A stretch of 64,000 nt of DNA, taken from NCBI RefSeq assembly GCF_018967865.2, contig NZ_JAHLZY020000001.1, forward strand, positions 4,154,001 through 4,218,000, written 5' to 3'. The notes below the pieces were generated by a model. That model searched no databases. It was not told where the DNA came from and saw only the letters and a program-made list of their open reading frames with translations. The position numbers and the translations under genes are program-made. Shown piece after piece: positions 17,603 through 26,053 of the stretch (the first letter of the stretch is position 1; each line of letters begins with the position of its first letter). This stretch comes from Hymenobacter siberiensis. Its GTDB lineage: Bacteria > Bacteroidota > Bacteroidia > Cytophagales > Hymenobacteraceae.

Positions 17603-18262
17603 GACCTTTAGCTGGCAAATGACGGTTTCGCCGCCTTTTACCTTCTGGCCCAGCTCCACTTTCACTTCGGTATCCAGCGGCACGAACACATCGACGCGTG
17701 AGCCGAACTTGATGAAGCCGAACTCTTCGCCCTGGCTCACTTCGTCGCCCTCGTTCACGTACCACACAATGCGGCGGGCCATGGCCCCGGCAATCTGCCG
17801 GAAGAGCACAAGCGGGCCGGCATCGGACTCTACCACCACGGTGGTACGCTCGTTTTGGGTACTGCTTTTGGGGTGCCAGGCCACCAGGTAGTTGCCGGGG
17901 TGGTACTTGAAGTACTTCACCAGGCCCGAAATGGGGTTGCGGGTAACGTGCACGTTGATGGGCGACATGAAGATACTGATTTGCTTGCGCTCATCCTCAA
18001 AATACTCGGGCTCGAACACGTTCTCAATCACCACCACCTTGCCATCGGCCGGAGCCAGCAGCAGGTCTTCGTGGGTGAACAGGTGCCGGAACGGGCTCCG
18101 GAAAAACTGGAGAATCAGCAAAAAGATGATGACCGTGGCCCCGGCAAAGAGGCGGTTCACCAAATCCTGGCCCCGATTGAACTGGAACATGAGCAAATTG
18201 AGCGCCAGCAAAATCAGCAGCGTAACAAACAGAATGCGTCGTCCTTCTTTATGAATCTTCAT
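17600..18262 (-). CDS. psd: Phosphatidylserine decarboxylase family protein
   Basis: Makes phosphatidylethanolamine from phosphatidylserine at the inner membrane. The 220-residue product is the short PSD type (archaetidylserine-decarboxylase-like). It has an N-terminal membrane segment pair (ILFVTLLILLALNLLMF and ATVIIFLLILQFF), then the catalytic region with SPINVHVTRNPISG and HPKSSTQNER, and the self-cleavage site GS in IKFGSRVDVFVP, where Ser becomes the pyruvoyl group. The ATG at 18262 gives the expected length. With cdsA 2 kb away it represents phospholipid head-group synthesis, though gdhA intervenes. Confidence 0.94.
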   Translation of the reverse strand: MKIHKEGRRILFVTLLILLALNLLMFQFNRGQDLVNRLFAGATVIIFLLILQFFRSPFRHLFTHEDLLLAPADGKVVVIENVFEPEYFEDERKQISIFMSPINVHVTRNPISGLVKYFKYHPGNYLVAWHPKSSTQNERTTVVVESDAGPLVLFRQIAGAMARRIVWYVNEGDEVSQGEEFGFIKFGSRVDVFVPLDTEVKVELGQKVKGGETVICQLKV

Positions 18263-18519
18263 AATCACTGATTTTCGCTGATTAACCGTGATTTCGCTGG
18301 TTTCAGCATAGTCAATCGGCGCAACAAGCCGCCTGGCCGGGCAAATTACGGCCAGAAACGGCACGGACCAAGCGGCCTATGCCCTTTCTTACGTACAACA
18401 AAATAACAACCGACTAGGCGCACTTGCCGCCGGGTTTGCCTTCTATTATTATCCTCGCCTCAACTGTAGGCCACGCCCGCAATCAGCGCAACCCCGGTTA
18501 AGCAGCCAGAATCAACTGT

Positions 18520-19809
18520 TTAGAAGCCGCCGCGGAACTTGTAGGTCTGGGCCACTTTGTCGATGCTCACGACGTAGGCCGCGATGCGCATCGGGATTTT
18601 ATATTTCACACTGGTCTGGTACACCTTCTCGAAAGCGTCGGACATGATGCGGTCGGCGCGCTCGGTCACCATTTCCTCGGTCCACTTGAAGCCCTGGCGG
18701 TTCTGCACCCACTCGAAGTACGACACCGTGACGCCGCCCGAGTTGGCCAGAATATCCGGCACCACGAGGATGCCCTTTTCGTTGATAATGGGGTCGGCTG
18801 AGGCCGAGGTGGGGCCGTTAGCACCTTCCACGATGAGCTTGGCCTTGATGTCGCGGGCGTTGTGCTCGGTGATAACGTCCTCCACGGCGGCGGGCACCAG
18901 CACGTCCACATCGGCGGTCAGCAGGTCGTCGGCATTTTCCATCAGCGTGGCACCGGCGTAGCCGTCGAGGCGGCCCGCGTGCACGTTTTTGTAGGCAATG
19001 GCTTCGTCGATATTGATGCCATCAGCGTTCCAGTAAGCGCCCGATACGTCGCTCACGGCCTTAATCTTTACCCCTTTCTCGCTCAGCAGCTTGGCGGCCC
19101 ACGAGCCTACGTTGCCGAAGCCCTGCACGGCGGCCGATACTTCGGTGGGCTCCAGGCCCAGCTTGGCCAGGGCGGCCAGCGCGGATACCATTACGCCACG
19201 GCCGGTGGCCTCGGTGCGGCCCAGCGAGCCGCCCATTACCAGCGGCTTGCCGGTTACTACGGCGGGCGAGGTCGCGCCTACCGTTTTCGAGAATTCGTCC
19301 ATCAGCCAGGCCATTTCGCGCGGGCCGGTGCCCATGTCGGGGGCCGGAATATCGCGGTCGGGGCCGAAAACGTCTTTCAGGGCCAACGTGTAGGCGCGGG
19401 TGAGGCGCTCCAGCTCGCCGACGCTCATGGTGGTGGGGTCGCAAATAATGCCGCCTTTGGCACCGCCGTAGGGAATGTCCACCACGGCGCACTTCCAGGT
19501 CATCCAGGCTGCGAGGGCCTTCACCTCGTCGAGGTGCACATGCTTATCATAGCGAATGCCGCCCTTGCTGGGGCCGAGGATGGTGTTGTGAATCACGCGG
19601 TAGCCTTCGAATACGCGCAATTTGCCATTGTCCATCGTCACGGGCAGGTTCACGATGACTTGCTTATCGGGCGCTTTGAGAACGTTGTAGGTTTCGTCGT
19701 CGAGGCCGAGGATTTCGGCCGCGATGTTGAAACGCGACATCATAGATTCGAGCGGGTTTTCGCGGTCCATTATCGGAGCCGGCTCCTTGTACACAGTGTG
19801 GGCTGTCAT
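18520..19809 (-). CDS. gdhA: Glutamate dehydrogenase (Glu/Leu/Phe/Val family)
   Basis: Interconverts glutamate with 2-oxoglutarate and ammonium using NAD(P). A 429-residue protein with the GDH substrate domain (GPSKGGIR, TWKCAVVDIPYGGAKGG with catalytic Lys118, and MGTGPREMAWLMDE) and the Rossmann domain (VQGFGNVGSWAAKLL). The segment TGKPLVMGGSLGRTEATGRGV is typical of hexameric catabolic or dual-specificity enzymes of 420-430 residues. Start ATG at 19809; a TACCTTTG box lies about 57 nt upstream. Neighbours are lipid genes, with no operon partner evident. The distinction between glutamate and leucine/valine specificity is made on the glutamate-type substrate motifs and is slightly uncertain. 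Confidence 0.93.
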   Translation of the reverse strand: MTAHTVYKEPAPIMDRENPLESMMSRFNIAAEILGLDDETYNVLKAPDKQVIVNLPVTMDNGKLRVFEGYRVIHNTILGPSKGGIRYDKHVHLDEVKALAAWMTWKCAVVDIPYGGAKGGIICDPTTMSVGELERLTRAYTLALKDVFGPDRDIPAPDMGTGPREMAWLMDEFSKTVGATSPAVVTGKPLVMGGSLGRTEATGRGVMVSALAALAKLGLEPTEVSAAVQGFGNVGSWAAKLLSEKGVKIKAVSDVSGAYWNADGINIDEAIAYKNVHAGRLDGYAGATLMENADDLLTADVDVLVPAAVEDVITEHNARDIKAKLIVEGANGPTSASADPIINEKGILVVPDILANSGGVTVSYFEWVQNRQGFKWTEEMVTERADRIMSDAFEKVYQTSVKYKIPMRIAAYVVSIDKVAQTYKFRGGF

Positions 19810-19866
19810 TCGGGAAGGGGATTTAGGGATGGGGTTGGGTGGGATAACAGGTACGGTTTAGGGCCG

Positions 19867-19874
19867 CAAAGGTA
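19867..19874 (-). promoter_or_regulatory. -7 box TACCTTTG upstream of gdhA
   Basis: Perfect TAnnTTTG match. A TTTG lies 24 nt further upstream, slightly longer than the usual spacing. Confidence 0.45.
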
Positions 19875-19978
19875 TTGCTTTTGTCAGGATGATTCGGGCA
19901 AATCCCCCAAACCTTTGGGGCGGGTTTTAATCGACTGTTACTGCGCAGGAACGATGCTGCCGCAGTTTATGGGCCCGC

Positions 19979-20145
19979 TGGCCGCAGTTTAGCGCGTAGC
20001 GCGTAACTGCGAGCCACCACGTAATGCGAGTTTGCAACTCGCTGCCGCGAAGCGGCAATCCCGTACCCACATCATCCAGCGGCGAGTTACAAACTCGCCT
20101 TACCCATAGGCCAGCAGTTACGCGCTACGCGCTAAACTGCGGCCA
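19979..20145. repeat. R4 palindromic element between gdhA and cdsA
   Basis: Outer arms TGGCCGCAGTTTAGCGCG... and ...CGCGCTAAACTGCGGCCA are perfect over more than 30 bp; inside is a second inverted pair GCGAGTTTGCAACTCGC / GGCGAGTTACAAACTCGCC. It fills most of the 367-bp gap; apart from it and the gdhA promoter nothing else was recognised there. Confidence 0.88.
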
Positions 20146-20176
20146 GCGCCGAGGGTATGCGAAGCGGCGCTTCGCA

Positions 20177-21148
20177 CTACAACCCCGCCAGCAGCTGCAG
20201 CAGCGCCAGCACCGGCAGCACCAGCAGAAACGCATCGAACCTATCCAACAACCCGCCGTGGCCGGGCAGGATGCTGCCCGAGTCCTTCACCCCCACGCTG
20301 CGCTTGAGCATGGACTCGGCCAAGTCGCCCAGCGGCGCGAATACCGCCACCACGCCGGCCGCCACGAGGCGATGCGTAAGCGGCATATCGGGCAGCATAA
20401 AACCCAACGCCCAGCCCACCACCAACGTGAGCACGAAGCCGCCGGCCCAGCCTTCCCAGGTTTTGCCGGGTGAGATTTGGGGGGCCATTTTGTGCTTGCC
20501 GAACGTTTTGCCGGCGGCATACGCGCCGATGTCGGAAGCCCAGATGAGGAAAAGCAGGGCGAAGATGCGGCGGTAGTCGTAGTGGCCACTTGAAAAGGCT
20601 ATCTGGCTCAAAAAGCTCATCGGCAGGCCCACATAAAATAGTCCGCCATAAGTGGCAGAAATATTATCAAAAGGTTTACCCCCATTCGGCCACCTTAAAA
20701 TCTCATACAAAACAAGCCCTACCATTGCGGCCAATGCGGCTACACTAATTCCAGTATAAATTTTTGGGAGTGTTGATAGCAAAAAAGTATTTCTATCAAA
20801 AGGGCTTTCTTCTCCTAACGGTGGGTAAATGGTATAGCCTCCACTCGGCAAGTTGAAATAATCATTAACAGCGCCTAGCCCGTAGATGTACACATAAATC
20901 AGCAACCCCATTAGCAGGCCCATCCATACAATGGGTTTACTGCCGCCCGCCCGCATCATGCGATAGAACTCCCACAGCATTACGGCCTGCACGGCGGCGA
21001 AGAACAGCCCGAACGTCCAGGGGCTGAACCAGACACTGCCCAGCAGCATGGCCGCCCCGATGAGGCCGTAGATAACGCGCAGGCGCAGGTTGCTGGGACC
21101 GGTTTTTTCGGGGGTAATGGAGGTATTCGGAAGCGTAGAGTCAGGCAA
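20177..21148 (-). CDS. cdsA: Phosphatidate cytidylyltransferase
   Basis: Makes CDP-diacylglycerol from phosphatidate and CTP in the inner membrane. The multi-spanning protein carries the C-terminal CDS signature (KMAPQISPGKTWEGWAGG ... AESMLKRSVGVKDSGSILPGHGGLLDRFD). The frame is open to 21265, but its first 39 codons lie over the R5 palindrome and lack an ATG; a TTG at 21148 just outside the repeat is taken as the start (323 residues), with low certainty. Codons about 80-170 (20640-20905) are strikingly AT-rich compared with the rest of the gene. Co-directional with the CPBP protease gene upstream and with psd two genes downstream. Confidence 0.9.
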   Translation of the reverse strand: MPDSTLPNTSITPEKTGPSNLRLRVIYGLIGAAMLLGSVWFSPWTFGLFFAAVQAVMLWEFYRMMRAGGSKPIVWMGLLMGLLIYVYIYGLGAVNDYFNLPSGGYTIYPPLGEESPFDRNTFLLSTLPKIYTGISVAALAAMVGLVLYEILRWPNGGKPFDNISATYGGLFYVGLPMSFLSQIAFSSGHYDYRRIFALLFLIWASDIGAYAAGKTFGKHKMAPQISPGKTWEGWAGGFVLTLVVGWALGFMLPDMPLTHRLVAAGVVAVFAPLGDLAESMLKRSVGVKDSGSILPGHGGLLDRFDAFLLVLPVLALLQLLAGL

Positions 21149-21169
21149 GTTGGAAAGGGATGTAGAGAG

Positions 21170-21271
21170 GCATAATTGCGTCTCGTCGTTGCTGATGTTG
21201 TTTATTTTGAGCGAAGCAGCACAGTTCCGGTCGTTCAACGCAAGCCGTTTAACGCCGAGACGCAATTATGC
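21170..21271. repeat. R5 palindrome (GCATAATTGCGTCTCG arms)
   Basis: Perfect 16-bp arms at 21170-21185 and 21256-21271 enclose about 70 bp. It spans the end of the CPBP gene, whose last codons and stop lie in the right arm, and the upstream region of cdsA. Confidence 0.85.
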
Positions 21272-22246
21272 GTCGCCACCGCGCACGGCCACGCCCTCGC
21301 TGCTGAGGGTGAGCATGGCGGTGGGCGCAGCCGGGGCCGTAAAGTGCCGGTGTAGGACATAGAGCAGCCCAGCCGAGAGCAGCACCGACGGAATGGCTAG
21401 CGCCCAGGGCAGGGCATCGGAAGAATCGGGGTCGAAGCCCCAGCCGAACTGGCCACGCTGGGCCAGGTAAAGCAGGACGAGCTGGAAGGCATTTTGGGTG
21501 AAGTGCGCGGCCATGCTCACCAGGATATTGCCGCTCCAGAGGTACAAGTACCCCAGCACCAGCCCCAGCACGAAGCGCGGCACAAACCCAAAAAACTGCA
21601 TGTGAATAGCCGAAAAAATGGCCGCCCCCAGCCACACGCCCACATGCGGCGAAAACCAGCGCACCAGGTTTTTCTGAATCACACCCCGAAACACCAGCTC
21701 CTCGGCCACAGCCGGCACCAGCCCAATCACCAGCACCCCCACCCAGAACCGCGCGGGCGAGTTGAAATTCGTCAGGAACTTGGTGAGCACGGCGGCTTTG
21801 TCCTCACTGGCCCGCGCCCACACCTCAAAATCGTGCAGTGCGGCCGGGAAATGCGCGCCCGCGTTCCAGGCAATGATGGTGGACATGAACGGCAGCGTGA
21901 CGATAATGAGCCCCGCCACCACCAGCAGCCATCCCGCCGCCCCCAGCCGGCGCGGGCTGAAATACTCGGCCCAGCCGTAGCCCAGCGCCGAGGCCAGCCC
22001 CAGCGCCCCGCCCGTGCCAGCCACAAACAGCAGCACGCCCTGCATCATCATCAGCAGGCTCCAACCCTGCGGGGAGGCTGCCGGGGCCTGCGCCACCTGC
22101 TGGATTTCAAGCACCGACATCCCGAAGCCCCACTGCGCCCAGGCGAAGATGATGGCGTAGCCCACGCAGCCCCCCGCCACCAGCATGGCCAGTAGCACCA
22201 GTATCTGTAGGCCGGGGTGCAGCGTGCGGGGCAGGAAACCTTTCAT
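21266..22246 (-). CDS. CPBP-family intramembrane metalloprotease
   Basis: A 326-residue polytopic membrane protein of the CPBP (CAAX prenyl protease 2 / bacteriocin-processing) family. The glutamate-pair motif is seen as AVAEELVFRGVIQKNL and the later His-containing motifs as FSAIHMQFFGFVPRFVLGL and MAAHFTQNAFQLVLL. About eight hydrophobic segments are visible, the first right after the ATG at 22246 (LQILVLLAMLVAGGCVGYAI). The family is linked to prenylated-protein processing, bacteriocin self-immunity or unknown proteolysis; here there is no bacteriocin gene, so the substrate is unknown. Its stop codon lies inside the R5 palindrome. Confidence 0.9.
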   Translation of the reverse strand: MKGFLPRTLHPGLQILVLLAMLVAGGCVGYAIIFAWAQWGFGMSVLEIQQVAQAPAASPQGWSLLMMMQGVLLFVAGTGGALGLASALGYGWAEYFSPRRLGAAGWLLVVAGLIIVTLPFMSTIIAWNAGAHFPAALHDFEVWARASEDKAAVLTKFLTNFNSPARFWVGVLVIGLVPAVAEELVFRGVIQKNLVRWFSPHVGVWLGAAIFSAIHMQFFGFVPRFVLGLVLGYLYLWSGNILVSMAAHFTQNAFQLVLLYLAQRGQFGWGFDPDSSDALPWALAIPSVLLSAGLLYVLHRHFTAPAAPTAMLTLSSEGVAVRGGDA

Positions 22247-22322
22247 AGCGGGGTACAAGTTGAGAAGGGCGTAAATTTACCGCAGTTTTTAACTTAGGCG
22301 TAATTGAACGAAGACAAAGGAA

Positions 22323-22422
22323 CGTCATGCAGAGCGCAGCGAAGCATCTTGCCCGCAGTAAGTAATCCAATCGAAAGGATTTACTATCGAGGCAAAGATG
22401 CTTCGCTGCGCTCTGCATGACG
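22323..22422. repeat. R1 palindrome (copy 2)
   Basis: Arms CGTCATGCAGAGCGCAGCGA and TCGCTGCGCTCTGCATGACG, perfect through AAGCATCTT/AAGATGCTT, separated by about 45 bp. Lies between the divergent CPBP and dusB genes. Confidence 0.9.
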
Positions 22423-22477
22423 GTCACACGCTACCGTTCTGGCACTACTAACGCCTCCTTATAACCCCAGTATTCCC

Positions 22478-23467
22478 GTGGTCAACATAGGCAACATCCA
22501 GCTTCCCGATTTCCCGCTCCTGCTCGCGCCCATGGAAGACGTGAGCGACCCGCCCTTCCGCGCCGTGTGCAAGGCCAACGGAGCCGACCTCATGTACACC
22601 GAATTCATCTCCTCGGAAGGCCTGATTCGGGCGGCGGCCAAGAGCCGCAAGAAGCTGGATATCTTTGATTATGAGCGGCCCATCGGCATCCAGCTCTTCG
22701 GCTCCGATGTGGAGACGATGGGCGAGTGCGCGGCCATCAGCACCGAGGCCGGGCCCGATTTGATTGACATCAACTACGGCTGCCCGGTGAAGCAGGTGGC
22801 CTGCCGGGGCGCGGGCGCGGCCCTGCTCCAGGACATTCCCAAGATGGTGGCCATGACGGCCGCCGTAATCCGCCACACTCACCTGCCCGTGACCGTGAAA
22901 ACCCGCCTGGGCTGGGACGAAGGCACCAAAAACGTGGAGGAAGTGGCCGAGCGCCTGCAGGACATCGGCATTGCTGCCCTCACCGTGCACGGCCGCACCC
23001 GCGCCCAGCTCTACAAGGGCGATGCCGACTGGCGCCTCATCGCCAGCATCAAAAATAACCCGCGCATCAAAATCCCCATTTTCGGCAACGGCGACATTAC
23101 CTCGCCCGAAAAAGCCGTGGAGTATAAAAACCGCTACGGCGTGGATGGCGTGATGATTGGCCGGGCCAGCATCGGCTATCCGTGGATTTTCCGGGAGGTG
23201 AAGCACTACGTGGCCACCGGCCAGCTGCTGGCCCCGCCCACGCTCGAAGAGCGCGTGGCCGCCTGCCAGATGCACTTCGACCGCAGCATCGAGTGGAAGG
23301 GGCCGAAGGTGGGCATCTTCGAGATGCGCCGCCACTACGCCCACTATTTCCGGGGCCTGGAAGGCGCGAAAGCCTGGCGTACCAGCCTGGTGAATGCCGA
23401 AACCCCCGCCGATGTGCTGGAGATTTTGCAGGAAATAGCCAGCAGCGACGCCGTGCTGGTGGGGTAA
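22478..23467 (+). CDS. dusB: tRNA-dihydrouridine synthase B
   Basis: Reduces specific uridines in tRNA to dihydrouridine using FMN and NADPH. A 329-residue TIM-barrel protein with LLLAPMEDVSDPPFR near the start, the catalytic cysteine Cys102 in YGCPVKQVACRGAGAALL, the FMN-binding ALTVHGRTRAQLYKG, and GNGDITSPEKA followed by DGVMIGRASIGYPWIF. The start is GTG at 22478; no better ATG is available. It is divergent from the CPBP gene and followed by an R1 palindrome. Assignment to the DusB subgroup over other Dus enzymes follows from length and the GCPVK pattern. Confidence 0.95.
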   Translation: MVNIGNIQLPDFPLLLAPMEDVSDPPFRAVCKANGADLMYTEFISSEGLIRAAAKSRKKLDIFDYERPIGIQLFGSDVETMGECAAISTEAGPDLIDINYGCPVKQVACRGAGAALLQDIPKMVAMTAAVIRHTHLPVTVKTRLGWDEGTKNVEEVAERLQDIGIAALTVHGRTRAQLYKGDADWRLIASIKNNPRIKIPIFGNGDITSPEKAVEYKNRYGVDGVMIGRASIGYPWIFREVKHYVATGQLLAPPTLEERVAACQMHFDRSIEWKGPKVGIFEMRRHYAHYFRGLEGAKAWRTSLVNAETPADVLEILQEIASSDAVLVG

Positions 23468-23484
23468 GACACTTGCTATTCTGG

Positions 23485-23594
23485 ACGTCATGCCGAGCGC
23501 AGCCGAGGCATCTCGCGTGCCGAAGTAAATCAATCGTGACAACGGTATGATTACTACCCCACGCGAGATGCCTCGGCTGCGCTCGGCATGACGT
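23485..23594. repeat. R1 palindrome (copy 3)
   Basis: Perfect arms ACGTCATGCCGAGCGCAGCC...and...GGCTGCGCTCGGCATGACGT, extended by GAGGCATCTCGCGTG / CACGCGAGATGCCTC, 15 bp after the dusB stop codon. Confidence 0.93.
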
Positions 23595-23643
23595 TCTTTT
23601 TGTTCAGCCCGACGTTCTTTGTCGTTGCTACATTACCGCTTTC

Positions 23644-24849
23644 ATGATTCCGATATACAGTCAAAAAACCCGCATCAAAATCCTGATAGCCGTGCTGGCG
23701 CTGCTCATCGGGGCGGCTACCGTCATCTATACCAATTGGCTGGTGCAGCGCGTGTCGCAGCGGGAGCAGCAGCAGATTCAGCTGTATGCCAAGGCGCTGC
23801 AATACATTATCAATTCCGAAGCTGAAACCAATACCTTTGTTTTCAACGAGATAATCAGCAACAATACGACCATTCCGGTCATTCTCAGCAGCGACGGTAA
23901 GGACATCACCAACGCCAAAAATATCAGCATGCCGGCCCACCTCTCCCCGGCCGATTCGGTGACGCTGCTCGGCAGCGAGCTGCTGCTGATGAAACAGCAG
24001 CACCCGCCCATCATCGTGAAATTTGGGGCGGGGCAGGTGAACTACATTTTTTACCGCGACTCGGAGCTGCTGCGGCAGCTGCGTACCTACCCGCTGGTGC
24101 AACTGGTGGTTATTGGCTGCCTGGCCGTCATCGCGTATTTCGCGTTCAGCTCCTCGCGCCGGGCCGAGCAAAACCGCGTGTGGGTGGGCTTGGCCAAGGA
24201 AACAGCCCACCAGCTGGGCACGCCGCTCAGCAGCCTGGTGGGCTGGCAGAACTACCTGCGCGACTCCGACCGCTTCAAAGACGAGCCCATTGTGGAAGAG
24301 CTGGGCAAGGATATCCGGCGGCTCGAAATCATTACGGAGCGCTTCTCCAACATCGGCTCGGTGCCGGTGCTCAAGGACGAAAACCTGTTCCAGACCACCC
24401 GCAACGCCATCGAATACCTGCAAAGCCGGGTGTCGAAGAAGGTCATCTTCAAGATTGAGTCGGACCTGCCGATGGACACGCCCGCCCGCATCAACGTGCC
24501 GCTGTTCGACTGGGTCATCGAAAATATCTGCAAAAACGCGGTGGATGCCATGGAAGGGCGCGGCTCCATCACGCTGCACCTGCGGCGCGTGCGTACCCGC
24601 CGCACCTGGTACCGGCGCGGCACCCCGCCCCGCCAGGTGGCCATCGACATCACCGACACCGGCAAGGGCATCCCCAAAAACAAGCTCGAAAGCGTGTTTA
24701 TGCCCGGTTTCACCACCAAAAAGCGCGGCTGGGGCTTGGGCCTGGCCCTGGCCAAGCGCATCATCGAGAACTACCACGAAGGCCGGCTCTTTGTGAAATG
24801 GAGCGAGCCGGGGCGCGGCACCACGTTCCGGGTAGTGCTGAATCAGTGA
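23644..24849 (+). CDS. Sensor histidine kinase
   Basis: A 401-residue membrane-bound two-component sensor. Transmembrane helices lie at about 11-31 and 150-168 and flank a periplasmic sensing segment of about 115 residues without recognisable domain. The cytoplasmic part has the H-box AKETAHQLGTPLSSLVG (phospho-acceptor His189), N-box ENICKNAVDAME at about 293-304, G1 box DTGKGIP and G2 box GWGLGLALAKRI. No response regulator gene is adjacent, so it is an orphan kinase within this window. The signal sensed is unknown. A palindrome rich in ATTTAACATT follows, between this gene and the convergent CrtC-like gene. Confidence 0.93.
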   Translation: MIPIYSQKTRIKILIAVLALLIGAATVIYTNWLVQRVSQREQQQIQLYAKALQYIINSEAETNTFVFNEIISNNTTIPVILSSDGKDITNAKNISMPAHLSPADSVTLLGSELLLMKQQHPPIIVKFGAGQVNYIFYRDSELLRQLRTYPLVQLVVIGCLAVIAYFAFSSSRRAEQNRVWVGLAKETAHQLGTPLSSLVGWQNYLRDSDRFKDEPIVEELGKDIRRLEIITERFSNIGSVPVLKDENLFQTTRNAIEYLQSRVSKKVIFKIESDLPMDTPARINVPLFDWVIENICKNAVDAMEGRGSITLHLRRVRTRRTWYRRGTPPRQVAIDITDTGKGIPKNKLESVFMPGFTTKKRGWGLGLALAKRIIENYHEGRLFVKWSEPGRGTTFRVVLNQ

Positions 24850-24851
24850 TT

Positions 24852-24947
24852 TTTCATTTAACATTTATCAATTAACATTTAACAGTCTTTCTGATGGCGC
24901 ATGTTGCGCCTTTGGACGTACTGTTAAATGTTAATCGATAAATGAAA
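24852..24947. repeat. R6 AT-rich inverted repeat between convergent genes
   Basis: Arms TTTCATTTA..ATTAACATTTAACAGT and ACTGTTAAATGTTAAT..TAAATGAAA pair over about 30 bp. The right end touches the stop codon of the CrtC-like gene. It can act as a bidirectional terminator. Confidence 0.8.
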
Positions 24948-26012
24948 TTACCGATTGGTGATTTCCACGTACGCCTTGCCCGTTACGGGCTGGCCGTTGT
25001 GGGTACCGGTTACACGGCACATGCCCTCCCAGTAATACATGGTGAAGGCGTGAAAAAACCGCAGCGCCAGCTCCTGCTGGGGCACCAGCGGCTCCACGGT
25101 GAGGTCGTAGCCCTGAGCGGGCACCTGCACGCGCCAAGTGGCGGGGTACTTCTTTTTCGATTTCGGGCTGGTCCAGTACGTGAGGGGCGTGAGCTGAAAA
25201 TCGGAGCCGGAGAGGTGCACGCTGGGGCCGGTAGCGGCGCTAAAGGTGCCGTTGTTGAGGTTTTTGCCAGTGGCAGAGTTGCGCAGGGTGTTCAGCATGA
25301 ACTCCTCCTGGGGCTGGTCGAGCTGAATGCTGAGCCAGTCCCAGCCCACGTTTTTGTCCACGATGCTGGTGCAGTTCCACTGCCGGTCATACCACAGTTC
25401 GCCGGTTACCTGGCGGGTTTTACCGGCCACGGTGAGGGTGCCGGTGGTGGCCAGGCGCGGGAAGGAATAGTAGCCGGCCATGATGCCGTTGCCGTAGTTT
25501 TCGTAGCCGGTGCCGCTGTGCAGCACCACATCGCGCGTGGGTTTGGTGGTGAGGTCGAGGGCGTAGCCAGCATTGGCCTTGCCGGTGAGGGCGGCCTGCA
25601 GGTGATAGGCTCCCTCCTGCCCGTCAAATTTCCAGGTTTCGCCGCGCTGGTGCTCGCGCAGCCGCAGCGGCAGCGAGTCGGTGAGTAGCACGGGCAGCTT
25701 GCCCAGCTTGTAGTCGAAGTGGAATTTCTGGCCTTGCGGGTCGGTCAGGGCCACGTTCACCATCTGCCAGTCCTGCCGGCCGTCTTTCAGGTTGAAGTGG
25801 AAGAAAACGTACTCTACGCCGAACTCTTCGCCGGTGGCCTGGTCGCGCAGGTGGCCGGTGAGATACCACCATTCCAGCGAGTTTTTGGGGTGCACGGCCT
25901 CCTCGTGGGGCAGCTCGGCACGGGTAGCAGTGGGGTTGAAGCGAGTAGTGGGGCGGGGCGCGGCGCAGGCAGTAGCCAACAGCCAGATAAGGACAAAACG
26001 CAAAACTTTCAT
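24948..26012 (-). CDS. CrtC/lipocalin-like secreted hydrolase family lipoprotein
   Basis: A 354-residue lipoprotein (signal MKVLRFVLIWLLATAC, lipobox ATAC) of the family related to hydroxyneurosporene synthase CrtC and often named predicted secreted hydrolase. Diagnostic segments are HPKNSLEWWYLTGHL near residue 41, GVEYVFFHFNL, GYYSFPRLATTGTLTV, ELWYDRQW and VGWDWLSIQLD. The fold is a double lipocalin-like beta-barrel. In phototrophs the family hydrates carotenoids; in non-phototrophs its function is unsettled, so a role in carotenoid modification is possible but not shown. No carotenoid genes are nearby. Confidence 0.85.
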   Translation of the reverse strand: MKVLRFVLIWLLATACAAPRPTTRFNPTATRAELPHEEAVHPKNSLEWWYLTGHLRDQATGEEFGVEYVFFHFNLKDGRQDWQMVNVALTDPQGQKFHFDYKLGKLPVLLTDSLPLRLREHQRGETWKFDGQEGAYHLQAALTGKANAGYALDLTTKPTRDVVLHSGTGYENYGNGIMAGYYSFPRLATTGTLTVAGKTRQVTGELWYDRQWNCTSIVDKNVGWDWLSIQLDQPQEEFMLNTLRNSATGKNLNNGTFSAATGPSVHLSGSDFQLTPLTYWTSPKSKKKYPATWRVQVPAQGYDLTVEPLVPQQELALRFFHAFTMYYWEGMCRVTGTHNGQPVTGKAYVEITNR

Positions 26013-26053
26013 ACCCTGTCAAAAGGGTTTTCGGGGCCAAAAGGTTTGGTAAT

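Noticed and set aside
21149..21265. 39-codon N-terminal extension of CdsA
   Set aside because: It lies over the R5 palindrome, lacks ATG and has no resemblance to CdsA N-termini.
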